From assembly GCA_031261455.1 (NCBI GenBank), contig JAISJP010000018.1, positions 1 to 64,000 of the forward strand: a DNA stretch of 64,000 bases, given 5' to 3'. Source of the DNA: Propionibacteriaceae bacterium. Its GTDB lineage: Bacteria > Actinomycetota > Actinomycetes > Propionibacteriales > Propionibacteriaceae. The position numbers were made by a program, and so were the translations under genes. Shown here in pieces: positions 32,797 through 43,619 of the stretch. A model generated the notes under the pieces. That model was not told the origin of the DNA and ran no database searches. It saw only the letters and a list, made by a program, of their open reading frames with translations. How positions within the stretch are numbered: position 1 is the first letter of the stretch; each line of letters begins with the position of its first letter.

Positions 32797-33549
32797 GTGG
32801 ACTTAAACGCGGATATGGGTGAGGGGTTTGGGGCTTACACGTTGGGGGACGACGAGGCGTTGCTCCGTGTTGTCACGTCGGCGAATGTGGCGTGTGGCTT
32901 TCATGCTGGCGACCCCTTGGTGATGCGCCGCACCTGTGTTGCGGCTGCTACGGCTGGGGTCGGCGTTGGGGCACATCCCAGTTTCCGCGACTTGGCCGGG
33001 TTTGGGCGTCGAGTGTTGGACTGCTCGCCTGAGGAGATCGCCGCCGATGTGGCGTATCAGATTGCCGCGTTGGTGGGTGTGGCCCGCTCGGCGGGTGCAA
33101 CGGTGACGCACGTGAAGCCGCACGGTGCCTTGTACAACCTGATTGCCCATGACGAGACGAGAGCCCGCGCTGTTGCCCGAGCCATAGTCGAGGTAGCACC
33201 AGAGTTGGCTGTACTTACGCTGCCGGGCTGCGTCATGGCCCACGAGGCCAGCGCTCTCGGACTCCGTGTGGTCCCCGAAGCGTTCGCCGACCGGGGCTAC
33301 AACTCCGATGGCTCGCTCGTCTCCCGCAAGCTTCCAGGTGCGGTCCTGCATGACACCGACGCGATCTGTGCCCGGATGGTTCGTCTAGCCACCACTGGGC
33401 AGATCGAGACGGTTGACGGCCACGTCATCTCGCTACAAGCCGAGAGCATCTGCGTGCACGGCGACACCCCCGGTGCGGTAGCCATCGCCACTGCGCTGCG
33501 TTCCGCGCTCGAATCGGCGGGCGTCTGGGTCGCTGGGTTGGCCCGGTGA
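32797..33549 (+). CDS. pxpA: 5-oxoprolinase subunit A (LamB/YcsF family)
   Basis: The 250-aa subunit of the PxpABC complex cleaves 5-oxoproline, a spontaneous damage product of glutamine and glutamate, to glutamate using ATP. MDLNADMGEGFGAY opens the protein; NVACGFHAGDP, GVGAHPSFRDLAGFGRR, HVKPHGALYN and EAFADRGYNSDGSLVSR are all diagnostic. GTG at 32797 is likely used leaderless. The stop overlaps the next gene's GTG (GTGA), so translation is coupled to pxpBC. Confidence 0.94.
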   Translation: MDLNADMGEGFGAYTLGDDEALLRVVTSANVACGFHAGDPLVMRRTCVAAATAGVGVGAHPSFRDLAGFGRRVLDCSPEEIAADVAYQIAALVGVARSAGATVTHVKPHGALYNLIAHDETRARAVARAIVEVAPELAVLTLPGCVMAHEASALGLRVVPEAFADRGYNSDGSLVSRKLPGAVLHDTDAICARMVRLATTGQIETVDGHVISLQAESICVHGDTPGAVAIATALRSALESAGVWVAGLAR

Positions 33550-35180
33550 GTGGCTCACGCCGAGTCTTGAGCGTCGGTGAAAGCGCCCTACTCGTAGAGT
33601 GCGCCTCGCTCGACGAGGTGATGGGACTGAACGCACGACTGGGTGTGGAACGACCCGCAGGTGTGGTGGACATCGTGCCCGCCGCCCGCACAGTCCTTGT
33701 GGTGAGCACAGACTCGGCTGTCGCAACCAGCCTGCGCCCTTGGTTGGCGACTGTGTCCGTGCTCGACTTGGAGACCAGCCCAACCGAACCGGTCACCATC
33801 GAAGTGGTCTATGACGGTGAAGATCTAGCGTGGGTGGCCGCGCACCTCGGTCTCAGCGACCAAGGCGTAGTGGAGTGGCACACAACTCAAACGTGGCGCT
33901 GTGCATTCACCGGTTTTGCTCCCGGTTTCGCCTACTGTGTGGGCGAAACCGCCAATCTTGCCGTTCCCCGTCGTTCATCTCCCCGTCCGCTAGTTCCCGC
34001 AGGCTCTGTCGGTCTAGCCGGGGAGTTTTCGGCCGTCTACCCCAAGTCCAGCCCCGGTGGCTGGCAGTTGATCGGTCGGACCACAGCGCTACTATGGGAT
34101 GTCGAGCGTGAACGCCCCGCGTTGATCGGGCCGGGAGATCAAGTACGCTACGTGGCTGTGCGCGAGATCGTGACTGTGGAGCGTGACGATGTGGGCCACA
34201 AGCCGAAAGCGCCAGCCGCAGATACGCTTAGCGGACCCGCACTTGAGATCGTCTCGCCCGGGTGGCAGAGCCTCATCGAAGACCAAGGTCGTCCCGCGAT
34301 GCTGCATATGGGAGTCAGCCCGTCGGGCGCATGGGACACTGCTGCCGCCGCTGCGGCCAACGCCGCCGTGGGCAATATCCCTAGCTGCCCGGTTGTGGAG
34401 ACCGTTGGTCCACTAGTCGTTCGAGCCAGAGGGGGAGTAACGATAGCCTGGGCAGATCGCGTCGGAGTCTGCGGTCCGCTCACCTTGGCCGACGGCGAAG
34501 AGTTCAGCGTCCCTGCTGGTTCGTGGCGGGGTTATGTTGCGGTCACAGGCGGATTCACCGTGCCCAAGACACTCGGCTCTGCCTCTCGCGATGTCCTAGC
34601 CGGACTCGGACCACTGCCGCTAAGTGCTGGTGACTTGCTTCCCGTGCTTATGCCGTCCCAAACTGATGACAGCGCTGTCATCACAGGCCAATCCCAGAAT
34701 GATTGTGCTTGTCATGACGCAAAATCTGCGAATGGCAACGCTGTCATGAGAGCGCACACGACGCCAATTCTCCCTGCCTTGCCATATGCAGACATATGTC
34801 GCGTCTCACCGAGTGAAAAAGACACCTCCACCCCATCCGTTATGACGCTGACTGTCACCCTGGGCCCACGCAATGACTGGATAACCCCACAGGCGCTAAC
34901 CAGCTTCCTAAGGCAAGAATGGGAGGTAAGCCCCGAATCCAACCGCATAGGCGTGCGACTCGAAGGCACCCCACTAGCGCGCGTAGCCACCGCAGAGCTC
35001 CCCAGCGAAGGCACCGTAGCCGGCGCAGTAGAACTTCCCCCAAGCGGCCTCCCCGTCATCCTAATGCGCGACCACCCCGTAACCGGCGGCTATCCCGTAG
35101 TTGCCGTCGTCACCGACGCAGGAGTCAACGCCCTAGCACACGCCACCCCCGGCACTAAGCTCCGGTTCGTCGCCAATTAG
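33546..35180 (+). CDS. pxpBC: Fused 5-oxoprolinase subunits B and C
   Basis: One 544-aa chain carries PxpB (AHS1/KipI-like, about 1-215; FTGFAPGFAYCVGE, PRRSSPRPLVPAGSVGLAGEF) and PxpC (AHS2/KipA-like, about 230-544; SLIEDQGRPAMLHMGVSPSGAWD, VVAVVTDAGVNALAHATPGTKLRFV). The subunits are separate genes in most bacteria; fusions are known. Inside PxpC about 60 residues (roughly 370-430) have unusual composition (Ser, Asn, Asp, Cys) and lower GC, with a perfect palindrome at 34665-34682. The 3' end overlaps the convergent LCP gene by 4 bp. Confidence 0.88.
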   Translation: MSGSRRVLSVGESALLVECASLDEVMGLNARLGVERPAGVVDIVPAARTVLVVSTDSAVATSLRPWLATVSVLDLETSPTEPVTIEVVYDGEDLAWVAAHLGLSDQGVVEWHTTQTWRCAFTGFAPGFAYCVGETANLAVPRRSSPRPLVPAGSVGLAGEFSAVYPKSSPGGWQLIGRTTALLWDVERERPALIGPGDQVRYVAVREIVTVERDDVGHKPKAPAADTLSGPALEIVSPGWQSLIEDQGRPAMLHMGVSPSGAWDTAAAAAANAAVGNIPSCPVVETVGPLVVRARGGVTIAWADRVGVCGPLTLADGEEFSVPAGSWRGYVAVTGGFTVPKTLGSASRDVLAGLGPLPLSAGDLLPVLMPSQTDDSAVITGQSQNDCACHDAKSANGNAVMRAHTTPILPALPYADICRVSPSEKDTSTPSVMTLTVTLGPRNDWITPQALTSFLRQEWEVSPESNRIGVRLEGTPLARVATAELPSEGTVAGAVELPPSGLPVILMRDHPVTGGYPVVAVVTDAGVNALAHATPGTKLRFVAN

Positions 35181-37441
35181 CGCCCCTGCAGTACGACTTC
35201 GATGCGGGATTTGGCTTCGTCTACGCTGGAGATTATGGGCTTCATTACGTACAGCTCTTGGCCGCCGTAGGTGTAGGTGGGTGCGTAGGCGTCGTAGCCG
35301 TCGGCTGAGACCTCGTCGATGCTCCAACGGATGCCGCGTTCTAGTTGTAGGCGCGCGAAGGCGGTAATCTGGTTTGCGGGCATCGACGTCTCCAGGTGAG
35401 TGCCGAGGGCACTGAGGACGTCACCGTAGCTCAGCAGGATGGACGGGGATGTTACCTTGTCCATGATGCCAGCAATGATCTGTTGCTGATGCTTGCCGCG
35501 GTCGCGGTCGCCACCTTCGAGGCTCTTGCGCTCTCGCGCAAAGCACAGGGCCTGCTCGCCATCGAGATGCTGCCAGCCAGGGTAGAACGTGAATTGGTTA
35601 GGCATGTACCCATAACCACAGGTGAACTCGTCGGTCACTTCGACCTCGATGCCGCCCAGCTCTTGAACGATGGACATCACCGAGTTGAAGTTGATGCGCA
35701 GCCAGTAGTCCACCTCGACCTCGTACAGGTCCTCGATAGTGCCGACGCTGGTTTCTATGCCGTAGGCCGCAGCATGGGTGAGCTTGTCGGGAGTTCCTGG
35801 GTGGTCACGCAGCGGCACGTAGTAGTCACGCGGAGTGTTGACGAGTAGCATCTTGCCGGTGTTCGGATTGACGACGACAAGCATGTTTACGTCTGACAGT
35901 CCGGACTCGTCGAGGTCGCCCCAGGTGTCGATGCCGGAGATGAACAGTACGAATGGGCCAGTGGTGTCATTGGCACCGCCCGTTGCCGGTTTGGCTTGGA
36001 CGTAGATGTCAAAGGTGAACAGCACCTCTATGGATTCATAGAACTCTGGGGTGTGCTCTTTGTACAAGCCCAGCACAGACGAGTCAACGATGCCGGCAAT
36101 CACTTCAGACTCATTCAAGCCCACGGCCAACTCTGTGGGAGCCTGATAATCAACTAGGACAGTTGGCACAATCTCCTTCAACCTTGCCGCTACGGCGTCG
36201 TGGTTAGGATCGTTGATGAGTTGCCCCACACCGGCGTCCAACAAGATCTGTGCGTCGAATGGAGTTTCGGGTTCCGTCACCGAACCGGTTTGCGTGGGGG
36301 ACGCAGACGCAGACGGTGTGGCCGTCGTTGGCGTTGGAGACGCTGTTTCATCGTCGGTGTCGGCTTCGTCGTCATTACCGTCATCTTCGGAGTCTTCGTC
36401 ATCATCCGAGTCCGGGTCGATGCTCGGCGTCGTTGGCGGCGTGTACGGGCTGGGGCCAAGTTGGCTGGACTTCAGCGCAAACACCGCATACGTGATAGCC
36501 GTCCCTTGATTTGGCTGAATGGCGTCGGTGAAGTCATAGATGCGGTTCAGGAACGTGGACGCAAACAGTGACAGCACGATGCCAATGACCGCGCCGATGC
36601 TAAGCCCGGTGTATGTCTTGCGATGGATCTGAGGGCGAGTGGCAAACAGCCCGTAAGTGATGCCCCCAGCTATCAGGGTGGCGAACGCACAGCCGGCCAC
36701 CAGCCAAAGAGTCGGAATGAACCCCGTGACAACGGCCAACACTGCGGTCAGGGCTACACTCGCGAGCAACACGATGGCCAGACCTCGACCAAACCAGTGA
36801 GCGATCTTGGACGCTGTGGTCGCCCGGCGACTCAGCTTTGCAATCTGCGCAGGTGACAGTTCACTGCCGTCCGACAGGTAGGCAGTGTCGGGGGGCTGCG
36901 GCGTGGCATCGACATGGTCTGCATCGGTTTCCCACTGGGGGACGGAGTTCCTTGTGTCATCGTCATCGGATCCCGAGGCAGCAATTGAAAGCGCCGACAC
37001 GTCGTCTACCTCATCCACCGCATCTTCGTTGATCTCGTCTGTCGCGCCCACTGTGTCCGGGGTCTCAGCGGCAATGGTGGTTGCGACCCTCTGGTCGCTA
37101 GTCTGCACATTTGCGGGAGTGACTGGAGGTGGGGGAGCCTCGCCAGTCGCGGGAGCGGGAGTCGCGGGAGTCGCGGTGACGGGAGGTGTTTGAGCGGCAG
37201 GGGAAGACGTGCCAGAGTTACCCAGAAGGTCGTTGAGCTCGTCCCGGAAGTCGGCGAGACTCAGGGGTGGCTTGGCAACCGGCTCGCTCGTTGGGACAGG
37301 GACGGGTTCCGTAGCGATTTGCGGCGTGGTAGCCTGTTCCGCGGCGGGGGCCAACCCGGCACGCTGCTGTACCTCGTACTCCTCGTCGGTCATCCCGCGC
37401 CGGGCGTGGGGGACGCCGTCTGGAGTCGTGTCCTCGCTCAA
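35177..37441 (-). CDS. LytR-CpsA-Psr (LCP) family cell-wall glycopolymer ligase
   Basis: LCP enzymes transfer lipid-linked glycopolymers to peptidoglycan outside the membrane. The catalytic domain is in the last ~300 residues: SDVNMLVVVNPNTGKMLLVNTPRDYYV and the phosphate-binding FARERKSLEGGDRDRGKHQQQI. At 754 aa it is long. The N-terminal ~210 residues are disordered and Pro/Thr/Asp-rich, three membrane helices follow (about 217-237, 243-268, 278-298), and an acidic then Ser/Thr/Pro-rich linker (about 345-395) leads to the catalytic part. The start overlaps the guaB3 stop by 4 bp, so it is the second gene of that operon. Confidence 0.9.
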   Translation of the reverse strand: MSEDTTPDGVPHARRGMTDEEYEVQQRAGLAPAAEQATTPQIATEPVPVPTSEPVAKPPLSLADFRDELNDLLGNSGTSSPAAQTPPVTATPATPAPATGEAPPPPVTPANVQTSDQRVATTIAAETPDTVGATDEINEDAVDEVDDVSALSIAASGSDDDDTRNSVPQWETDADHVDATPQPPDTAYLSDGSELSPAQIAKLSRRATTASKIAHWFGRGLAIVLLASVALTAVLAVVTGFIPTLWLVAGCAFATLIAGGITYGLFATRPQIHRKTYTGLSIGAVIGIVLSLFASTFLNRIYDFTDAIQPNQGTAITYAVFALKSSQLGPSPYTPPTTPSIDPDSDDDEDSEDDGNDDEADTDDETASPTPTTATPSASASPTQTGSVTEPETPFDAQILLDAGVGQLINDPNHDAVAARLKEIVPTVLVDYQAPTELAVGLNESEVIAGIVDSSVLGLYKEHTPEFYESIEVLFTFDIYVQAKPATGGANDTTGPFVLFISGIDTWGDLDESGLSDVNMLVVVNPNTGKMLLVNTPRDYYVPLRDHPGTPDKLTHAAAYGIETSVGTIEDLYEVEVDYWLRINFNSVMSIVQELGGIEVEVTDEFTCGYGYMPNQFTFYPGWQHLDGEQALCFARERKSLEGGDRDRGKHQQQIIAGIMDKVTSPSILLSYGDVLSALGTHLETSMPANQITAFARLQLERGIRWSIDEVSADGYDAYAPTYTYGGQELYVMKPIISSVDEAKSRIEVVLQGR

Positions 37442-38541
37442 CGAACAACCACCTCAATGCGCTGGAACTCTTTGACCTCGGTGTAGCCGGTGGAGGCTAG
37501 GGTGCGACGCAGTGCGCCGACAAGGTTCATCGAGCCGTCCGGAATGGTGGACGGTCCGGTTAGAATCTGTTGCAGGGTGCCCACGGTGTCGAAGGCAACA
37601 CGTTCGCCGCGAGGCACGCTCTCGTGCCAAGCCTCTGCGCCCCAGTGCCAACCGCGCCCCGGAGCTTCTGTGGCGCGGGCCAGCGGGGAGCCGATCATGG
37701 CGGCGTCTGCTCCGCAAGCTAGGGCTTTGGCGATGTCACCCGACGTGCCCATGGCGGTGTCCGCAATGACGTGGACGTAGCGGCCACCGGACTCATCCAT
37801 GTAGTCGCGGCGCGCTTCGGCAGCGTCGGAGATGACGGTAGCCATCGGAATCTGGATGCCGAGCACCTTCATTGTGGTGGTGGTGGCCGCTCCGCCGAAA
37901 CCGACGAGCACGCCTGCTGCTCCGGTGCGCATCAGATGCAGCGCGGTCTGGTAGGAGGCACATCCGCCGACGATGACGGGCACGTCTAGATCGTAGATGA
38001 ACTTTTTCAGGTTGAGCGGCTCGGCCACGTTGCTGACGTGTTCCGCCGACACGGCCATGCCTCTGATAACAAAGAAGTCCGGGTTGGCGGCCAGCACGAC
38101 GCTGGCAAACTCGCGGGCGTTCTGCGGGCTGAGCGATCCGGCAACGGGCACTCCCGCATCACGAATGGTGCGCATGCGTTCCGTGATCAGCTCGGGGTTG
38201 ATGGGAGCCGCATACACCTGCTGTAGCCGTTTGGTGGCGGTGTGGGCGTCTTGAATCTCTGCTAGTTCGGTGAAGATCGGCTGCGGGTCCTCGTAGCGCG
38301 TCCACAACCCTTCAAGGTTGATGACGCCCAACCCACCGAGGCGACCAAACTCTATGGCCGTGTCCGGACTCATCACGGAGTCCATCGGGGCGGCCACAAA
38401 CGGGAACTCGAAGCTCATGGCGTCGATGCGCCACTTCAGATTCACCTGATCAATACCACGGGTGCGCCGGGTGGGGACGATTGCAATGTCGTCCAATGAA
38501 AAAGCCCGTGCGGCACGCTTGCCACGCCCGATGTCGTACAT
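37438..38541 (-). CDS. guaB3: IMP dehydrogenase-related protein GuaB3
   Basis: The 367-aa TIM-barrel protein belongs to the GuaB3 family typical of actinobacteria, always beside the true guaB. It lacks CBS domains. The barrel marks are FVAAPMDSVMSPDTAIEFGRLGGLGVINLEGL and GADAAMIGSPLARATEAPGRGWHWG. In place of the catalytic cysteine loop of IMPDH it has GGCASYQTALHLMRTGAAGVLVGFGGA. Its exact reaction is not certain from sequence. ATG 38541 is preceded by GGAAGG; the upstream start adds 10 residues. guaB is 75 bp upstream on the same strand. Confidence 0.92.
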   Translation of the reverse strand: MYDIGRGKRAARAFSLDDIAIVPTRRTRGIDQVNLKWRIDAMSFEFPFVAAPMDSVMSPDTAIEFGRLGGLGVINLEGLWTRYEDPQPIFTELAEIQDAHTATKRLQQVYAAPINPELITERMRTIRDAGVPVAGSLSPQNAREFASVVLAANPDFFVIRGMAVSAEHVSNVAEPLNLKKFIYDLDVPVIVGGCASYQTALHLMRTGAAGVLVGFGGAATTTTMKVLGIQIPMATVISDAAEARRDYMDESGGRYVHVIADTAMGTSGDIAKALACGADAAMIGSPLARATEAPGRGWHWGAEAWHESVPRGERVAFDTVGTLQQILTGPSTIPDGSMNLVGALRRTLASTGYTEVKEFQRIEVVVR

Positions 38542-38616
38542 TGTTTTGCCTTCCGCTGCGCCAAGCGACAATCTCGCGTTCCTAGCCTACCTGATGTGGG
38601 TGGCTTGGCCGTGAGG

Positions 38617-40152
<1,536 letters not shown>

Positions 40153-40248
40153 TTACGGGCAACCTTTTCGACTGGACGTGGGACTGTGGTTCATGGCTGA
40201 GCACATGAACTAGGGCTTGCAAGAAGTCTAGTCAACAACTCCAAGAAT

Positions 40249-40277
40249 CGTCACACAGAGTGAAACACTGTGTGACG
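40249..40277. terminator. Inverted repeat between metF and guaB
   Basis: CGTCACACAG (40249-40258) pairs perfectly with CTGTGTGACG (40268-40277), loop 9 bases. It may be a terminator for metF readthrough or an element in the guaB leader. Confidence 0.5.
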
Positions 40278-40289
40278 CCCAACTCGGCT

Positions 40290-40326
40290 CTGGGACTTCC
40301 CGCCGTCATCCTGCGTGAAGTCCCAG
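40290..40326 (-). terminator. Hairpin downstream of metF
   Basis: CTGGGACTTC (40290-40299) pairs perfectly with GAAGTCCCAG (40317-40326). It begins 10 bases after the metF stop. The loop carries the CGTCATCCTGCG word (40304-40315) of the REP-like family. Confidence 0.65.
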
Positions 40327-40335
40327 TATCCATCG

Positions 40336-41217
40336 CTAGATTGCGGGAGAACTCTTCACAGTGGCGAGGATCTCACGGGTGACACCCGAGCGGTTCTGAG
40401 TGAAGAACTGTAGGCCGGGTGCGCCGGACGCCAGCAGGGTTTGGGACAGTTCTAAACCGATCTGAGCACCTTCGTCTCGCACCGCGATAGGGTCGTCGGC
40501 TAGGGCATTCAGTCGGGAGGTGACGGACGTGGGCAGAGCGGCACCGGAGAGTTCGGCGAAGCGTTTGAGCTGACCGATGCGGGTGATCGGCATTATGCCG
40601 GGGATGACGGGCAGCGTGCATCCGGACGCACGCGCACGCTCCACTAGGGCCAGATATCGCGTGGGGTCGAAGAACAGTTGCGTGATGGCAAAGCTCGCCC
40701 CAGCGTCCTGCTTGTCCCGCAGAATGCGCACGTCCAACTCGGGGCTGCCGTTGGGGTGAACGTCTGGGAAAGCAGCCACCCCGATGCAGAAGGGGCCACG
40801 TGACGCGATCAACTCAACCAACTCGGTGGCATTGGCGAGCCCGCCGGGAACCTGCTCCCATGGCTGGGACGGCCCGCCGGGCATGTCGCCACGCACCCCA
40901 AGAATGTGCGAGATTCCGGCATCAGCGTAGGCGTCAATCGCGGCGATCAGTTCGTCGCGTGTCTGTCCGGTGACCGTCAAGTGACCCATGACGGTGAGAG
41001 GTGCCCGCTGCGCAATCTGGCGCGTCACCGCCAGTGTGCGGGCTTTGTTCGAGCCCGACGCCCCATAGGTGACGGAGACAAACTGTGGTGCGAGTGGCAC
41101 CAACTGGTCAATGGCTGCGGCTAGCGCGGCTTCTCCTGCTTCGTCTTTCGGCGGGAAAAACTCAAACCCAAACACGTGATCGCCGCGTGCCAGCAGGTCA
41201 GCAATGGTGGTGCTCAT
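40336..41217 (-). CDS. metF: Methylenetetrahydrofolate reductase
   Basis: The 293-aa flavoprotein reduces 5,10-methylene-THF to 5-methyl-THF for methionine synthesis. FGFEFFPPKDEAGE near the N-terminus contains the catalytic glutamate; FVSVTYGASGS and GHLTVTG, LGVRGDMP and AITQLFFDP are typical. Its ATG overlaps the helD stop by 4 bp, so it is translated with helD, an unusual partner for a folate enzyme. Confidence 0.95.
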   Translation of the reverse strand: MSTTIADLLARGDHVFGFEFFPPKDEAGEAALAAAIDQLVPLAPQFVSVTYGASGSNKARTLAVTRQIAQRAPLTVMGHLTVTGQTRDELIAAIDAYADAGISHILGVRGDMPGGPSQPWEQVPGGLANATELVELIASRGPFCIGVAAFPDVHPNGSPELDVRILRDKQDAGASFAITQLFFDPTRYLALVERARASGCTLPVIPGIMPITRIGQLKRFAELSGAALPTSVTSRLNALADDPIAVRDEGAQIGLELSQTLLASGAPGLQFFTQNRSGVTREILATVKSSPAI

Positions 41218-43436
41218 AGTTCGGCCCGCCAGGCTCCGGGCTCGCCCCCTTCATTCACGTCGATGGTGACTAGCACTTGCGTGGCACGGGTGAGGTCAAC
41301 ATACAGCACGCGGGAACCACCCGGCGCCTCGGCGGCGATGGCGTCCGGAGCCACAACGATGGTGCCGTCAAACTCCAAGCCTTTGGCTTGCAGCGCGTCC
41401 AGTAGTGAAACTCTGGTGGCATCGAAGCTAGCAAGGCGGGGCAGGGCGTCATACAGAGTGGCAAAGAGGCTGGCGGGAACAATAATGCCGACGGTACCCT
41501 CAACTTGGGCCAACAAAACACCTAAATTATAGTCTAGCGCGCCTAGCAGCTCATCGGGCGTGGTAGACGCCAGCAAGGGGTTAACCCCAGTGGCGCGAAT
41601 GGCCTCCGGAATATCGGCGTCTGGGAAATGCAGCTGAATGTAGCGTCCGGCAAGGTCGAACACCTCTTTGGGGCTGCGGTAGTTGGTGGACAGCCGGAAC
41701 TTGCGCCGCTCACCGCGTCCGACAATCTCGTTGATGGCTTGCGCGGTTTCTTTGGGGTACGGGTAACTGCTCTGCGCGGAGTCGCCGACGAGAGTCCACG
41801 ATGCCTGCGGGCCGCGACGTTTCAGCATGCGCCACTGCATCGGGGTTATGTCTTGCGCCTCGTCAACCAGCACGTGCGCGAAGGTGTTGTGCGGCTCGCC
41901 GTCGTCATGTTCGCTGTCGCGAATGTCGGTGAGCGCGTCGGTGATGGTGACCAACTCGGCCACGTCGCTGCCGTCCTCGGCGAACAGCGAGCGGGCGTCC
42001 TCTTCCGTGCTCTTTGGTTTGGGGCCAAGGATGGCGGTGAGTTCATCGAGGAGCGCGATGTCGGCGACGGACCAGTTTGGCTCAGACGGGGTGGAAGTGG
42101 CGTAGGCGAAGGAAGCGGAGAGCGCTTCCACTTGATCGGAGTTCAGCATCGGTCCGGCGAGGCGGGCCAGCAAGGTTTCGTCAGCTAGGCGTTCCAGCAG
42201 GTCTTCGGCGTCAACGATGGGCCACCAGTCGGCTACAAACTCGTCCCACATGGTGTGTCCGGTAGCCAGGTCAGTGAACGCGCCGCGCGTCACTTGGTCT
42301 TTGATGTCTTCGGGCGTCTTGTCCCAGAGGGCGTCGATGAGCGCCCTCACGGCCTGCGACTGGGCCAAGTTTGCCTGGGTGCGTCCGGAGAGCACACCGG
42401 TGCGGATGACGTCCAACTCGTGTGCATCGAGCGAGATCACCTCGCCCTTGATGACCACACGCAGCCGCTGTGACGGGGCAATGTTGTTCAACTTTGACAA
42501 GCGTCGCAAGATCGGCACCATCGTCTGAGACCCCTTGATGATCTCAGCAGCAGCATCTAGGTCGTGTCGCGCCGAGCCAAACCCGAGCACGTCCACTGCT
42601 AGTTCACCGATGCTCCGCAACGTCACCGAGTCTTCGCCAAGGCCCGGAAGCACGCGCTCAATGTAGTGCATAAAGATGGGGGACGGGCCCACCACCAGCA
42701 CCCCGCCGTTTCCGAAGCGCTTGCGGTAGGTGTACAGCAGGTAGGCGGCGCGGTGCAGCGCCACCACGGTCTTACCGGTGCCCGGCCCGCCCGAGATGAT
42801 GGTGACGCCCGAGTGCGGAGCGCGAATCGCCTCGTCCTGTTCCGCCTGAATGGTGGCGACGATGTCGCGCATCTGGTGCCCGCGGGCGCGACGCAGCGCG
42901 GCCATCAGCGCGCCCTCTCCGATAATCGGCAAGGAGTCGGCGGCGGCCGGGGAGGAGTCATCCAGCAGGTCGTCTTCAATTCCGGTGACGCGGTCGTCGC
43001 GACAGTGCAGCACGCGGCGGCGAATCACCTCCATCGGGTTGGCGGGCGTGGCGCGGTAGAACGGTTCGGCAGCGGGCGCGCGCCAGTCCATGACCAGCGG
43101 CTCGTAGTCCTCATCACGCACGCCGATGCGGCCGATGTAGCGGGTATCGTCACCGCTCAGGTCCAGGCGTCCAAACACCAGACCTTCGTGTTCGGCGTCA
43201 AGAATGGCAAGCCGTTTGGCCGCCTGATAAGCGAATGCGTCACGCTCAAACAGCGACGTGCCCATCTCTTCGCGCAACCAGTCAGCGCGGTCGGCCAGAA
43301 AACGCGCCCGAGACTCGGTGGCAATGTTGCGTGCCTGCTCAATGGCGATCCCAAGCTCCCGGTAAACGCGGTCAACAAACGCCTGCTCATGCGCTAACTC
43401 GCGCTTCAGCAACGACTCTTGGGTCTTGTCTGACAC
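41214..43436 (-). CDS. helD: HelD-like RNA polymerase-recycling helicase
   Basis: The 740-aa SF1 ATPase belongs to the HelD/UvrD-like group that removes stalled RNA polymerase from DNA in Gram-positive bacteria. Residues 1-100 form the N-terminal coiled coil (LAHEQAFVDRVYRELGIAIEQARN). Walker A GGPGTGKTVVALHRAAYL is near 215-232, motif II is VLVDEAQDITPMQWRML and motif VI VLYVDLTRATQ. It is of actinobacterial (class II) length. CACGCA-AAAA-TGCGTG (43463-43478) forms a hairpin about 30 bp upstream of its start. metF is co-transcribed downstream. Confidence 0.9.
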   Translation of the reverse strand: MSDKTQESLLKRELAHEQAFVDRVYRELGIAIEQARNIATESRARFLADRADWLREEMGTSLFERDAFAYQAAKRLAILDAEHEGLVFGRLDLSGDDTRYIGRIGVRDEDYEPLVMDWRAPAAEPFYRATPANPMEVIRRRVLHCRDDRVTGIEDDLLDDSSPAAADSLPIIGEGALMAALRRARGHQMRDIVATIQAEQDEAIRAPHSGVTIISGGPGTGKTVVALHRAAYLLYTYRKRFGNGGVLVVGPSPIFMHYIERVLPGLGEDSVTLRSIGELAVDVLGFGSARHDLDAAAEIIKGSQTMVPILRRLSKLNNIAPSQRLRVVIKGEVISLDAHELDVIRTGVLSGRTQANLAQSQAVRALIDALWDKTPEDIKDQVTRGAFTDLATGHTMWDEFVADWWPIVDAEDLLERLADETLLARLAGPMLNSDQVEALSASFAYATSTPSEPNWSVADIALLDELTAILGPKPKSTEEDARSLFAEDGSDVAELVTITDALTDIRDSEHDDGEPHNTFAHVLVDEAQDITPMQWRMLKRRGPQASWTLVGDSAQSSYPYPKETAQAINEIVGRGERRKFRLSTNYRSPKEVFDLAGRYIQLHFPDADIPEAIRATGVNPLLASTTPDELLGALDYNLGVLLAQVEGTVGIIVPASLFATLYDALPRLASFDATRVSLLDALQAKGLEFDGTIVVAPDAIAAEAPGGSRVLYVDLTRATQVLVTIDVNEGGEPGAWRAEL

Positions 43437-43619
43437 CTAGTACGCGCTCCTTCTAGTCAAGACACGCAAAAATGCGTGACATACAACTCTACTACGCAAC
43501 CGCCGCGTCAGCTAGGTTTCAGACCTGACGGCTCGCGGTCGAGCAGTCGAGCGGACGCGCTGTCGAACGCTAAACTTGTGTTTTCACAACAGGTGAACGA
43601 CGTGGGAGGACAGACGCAG

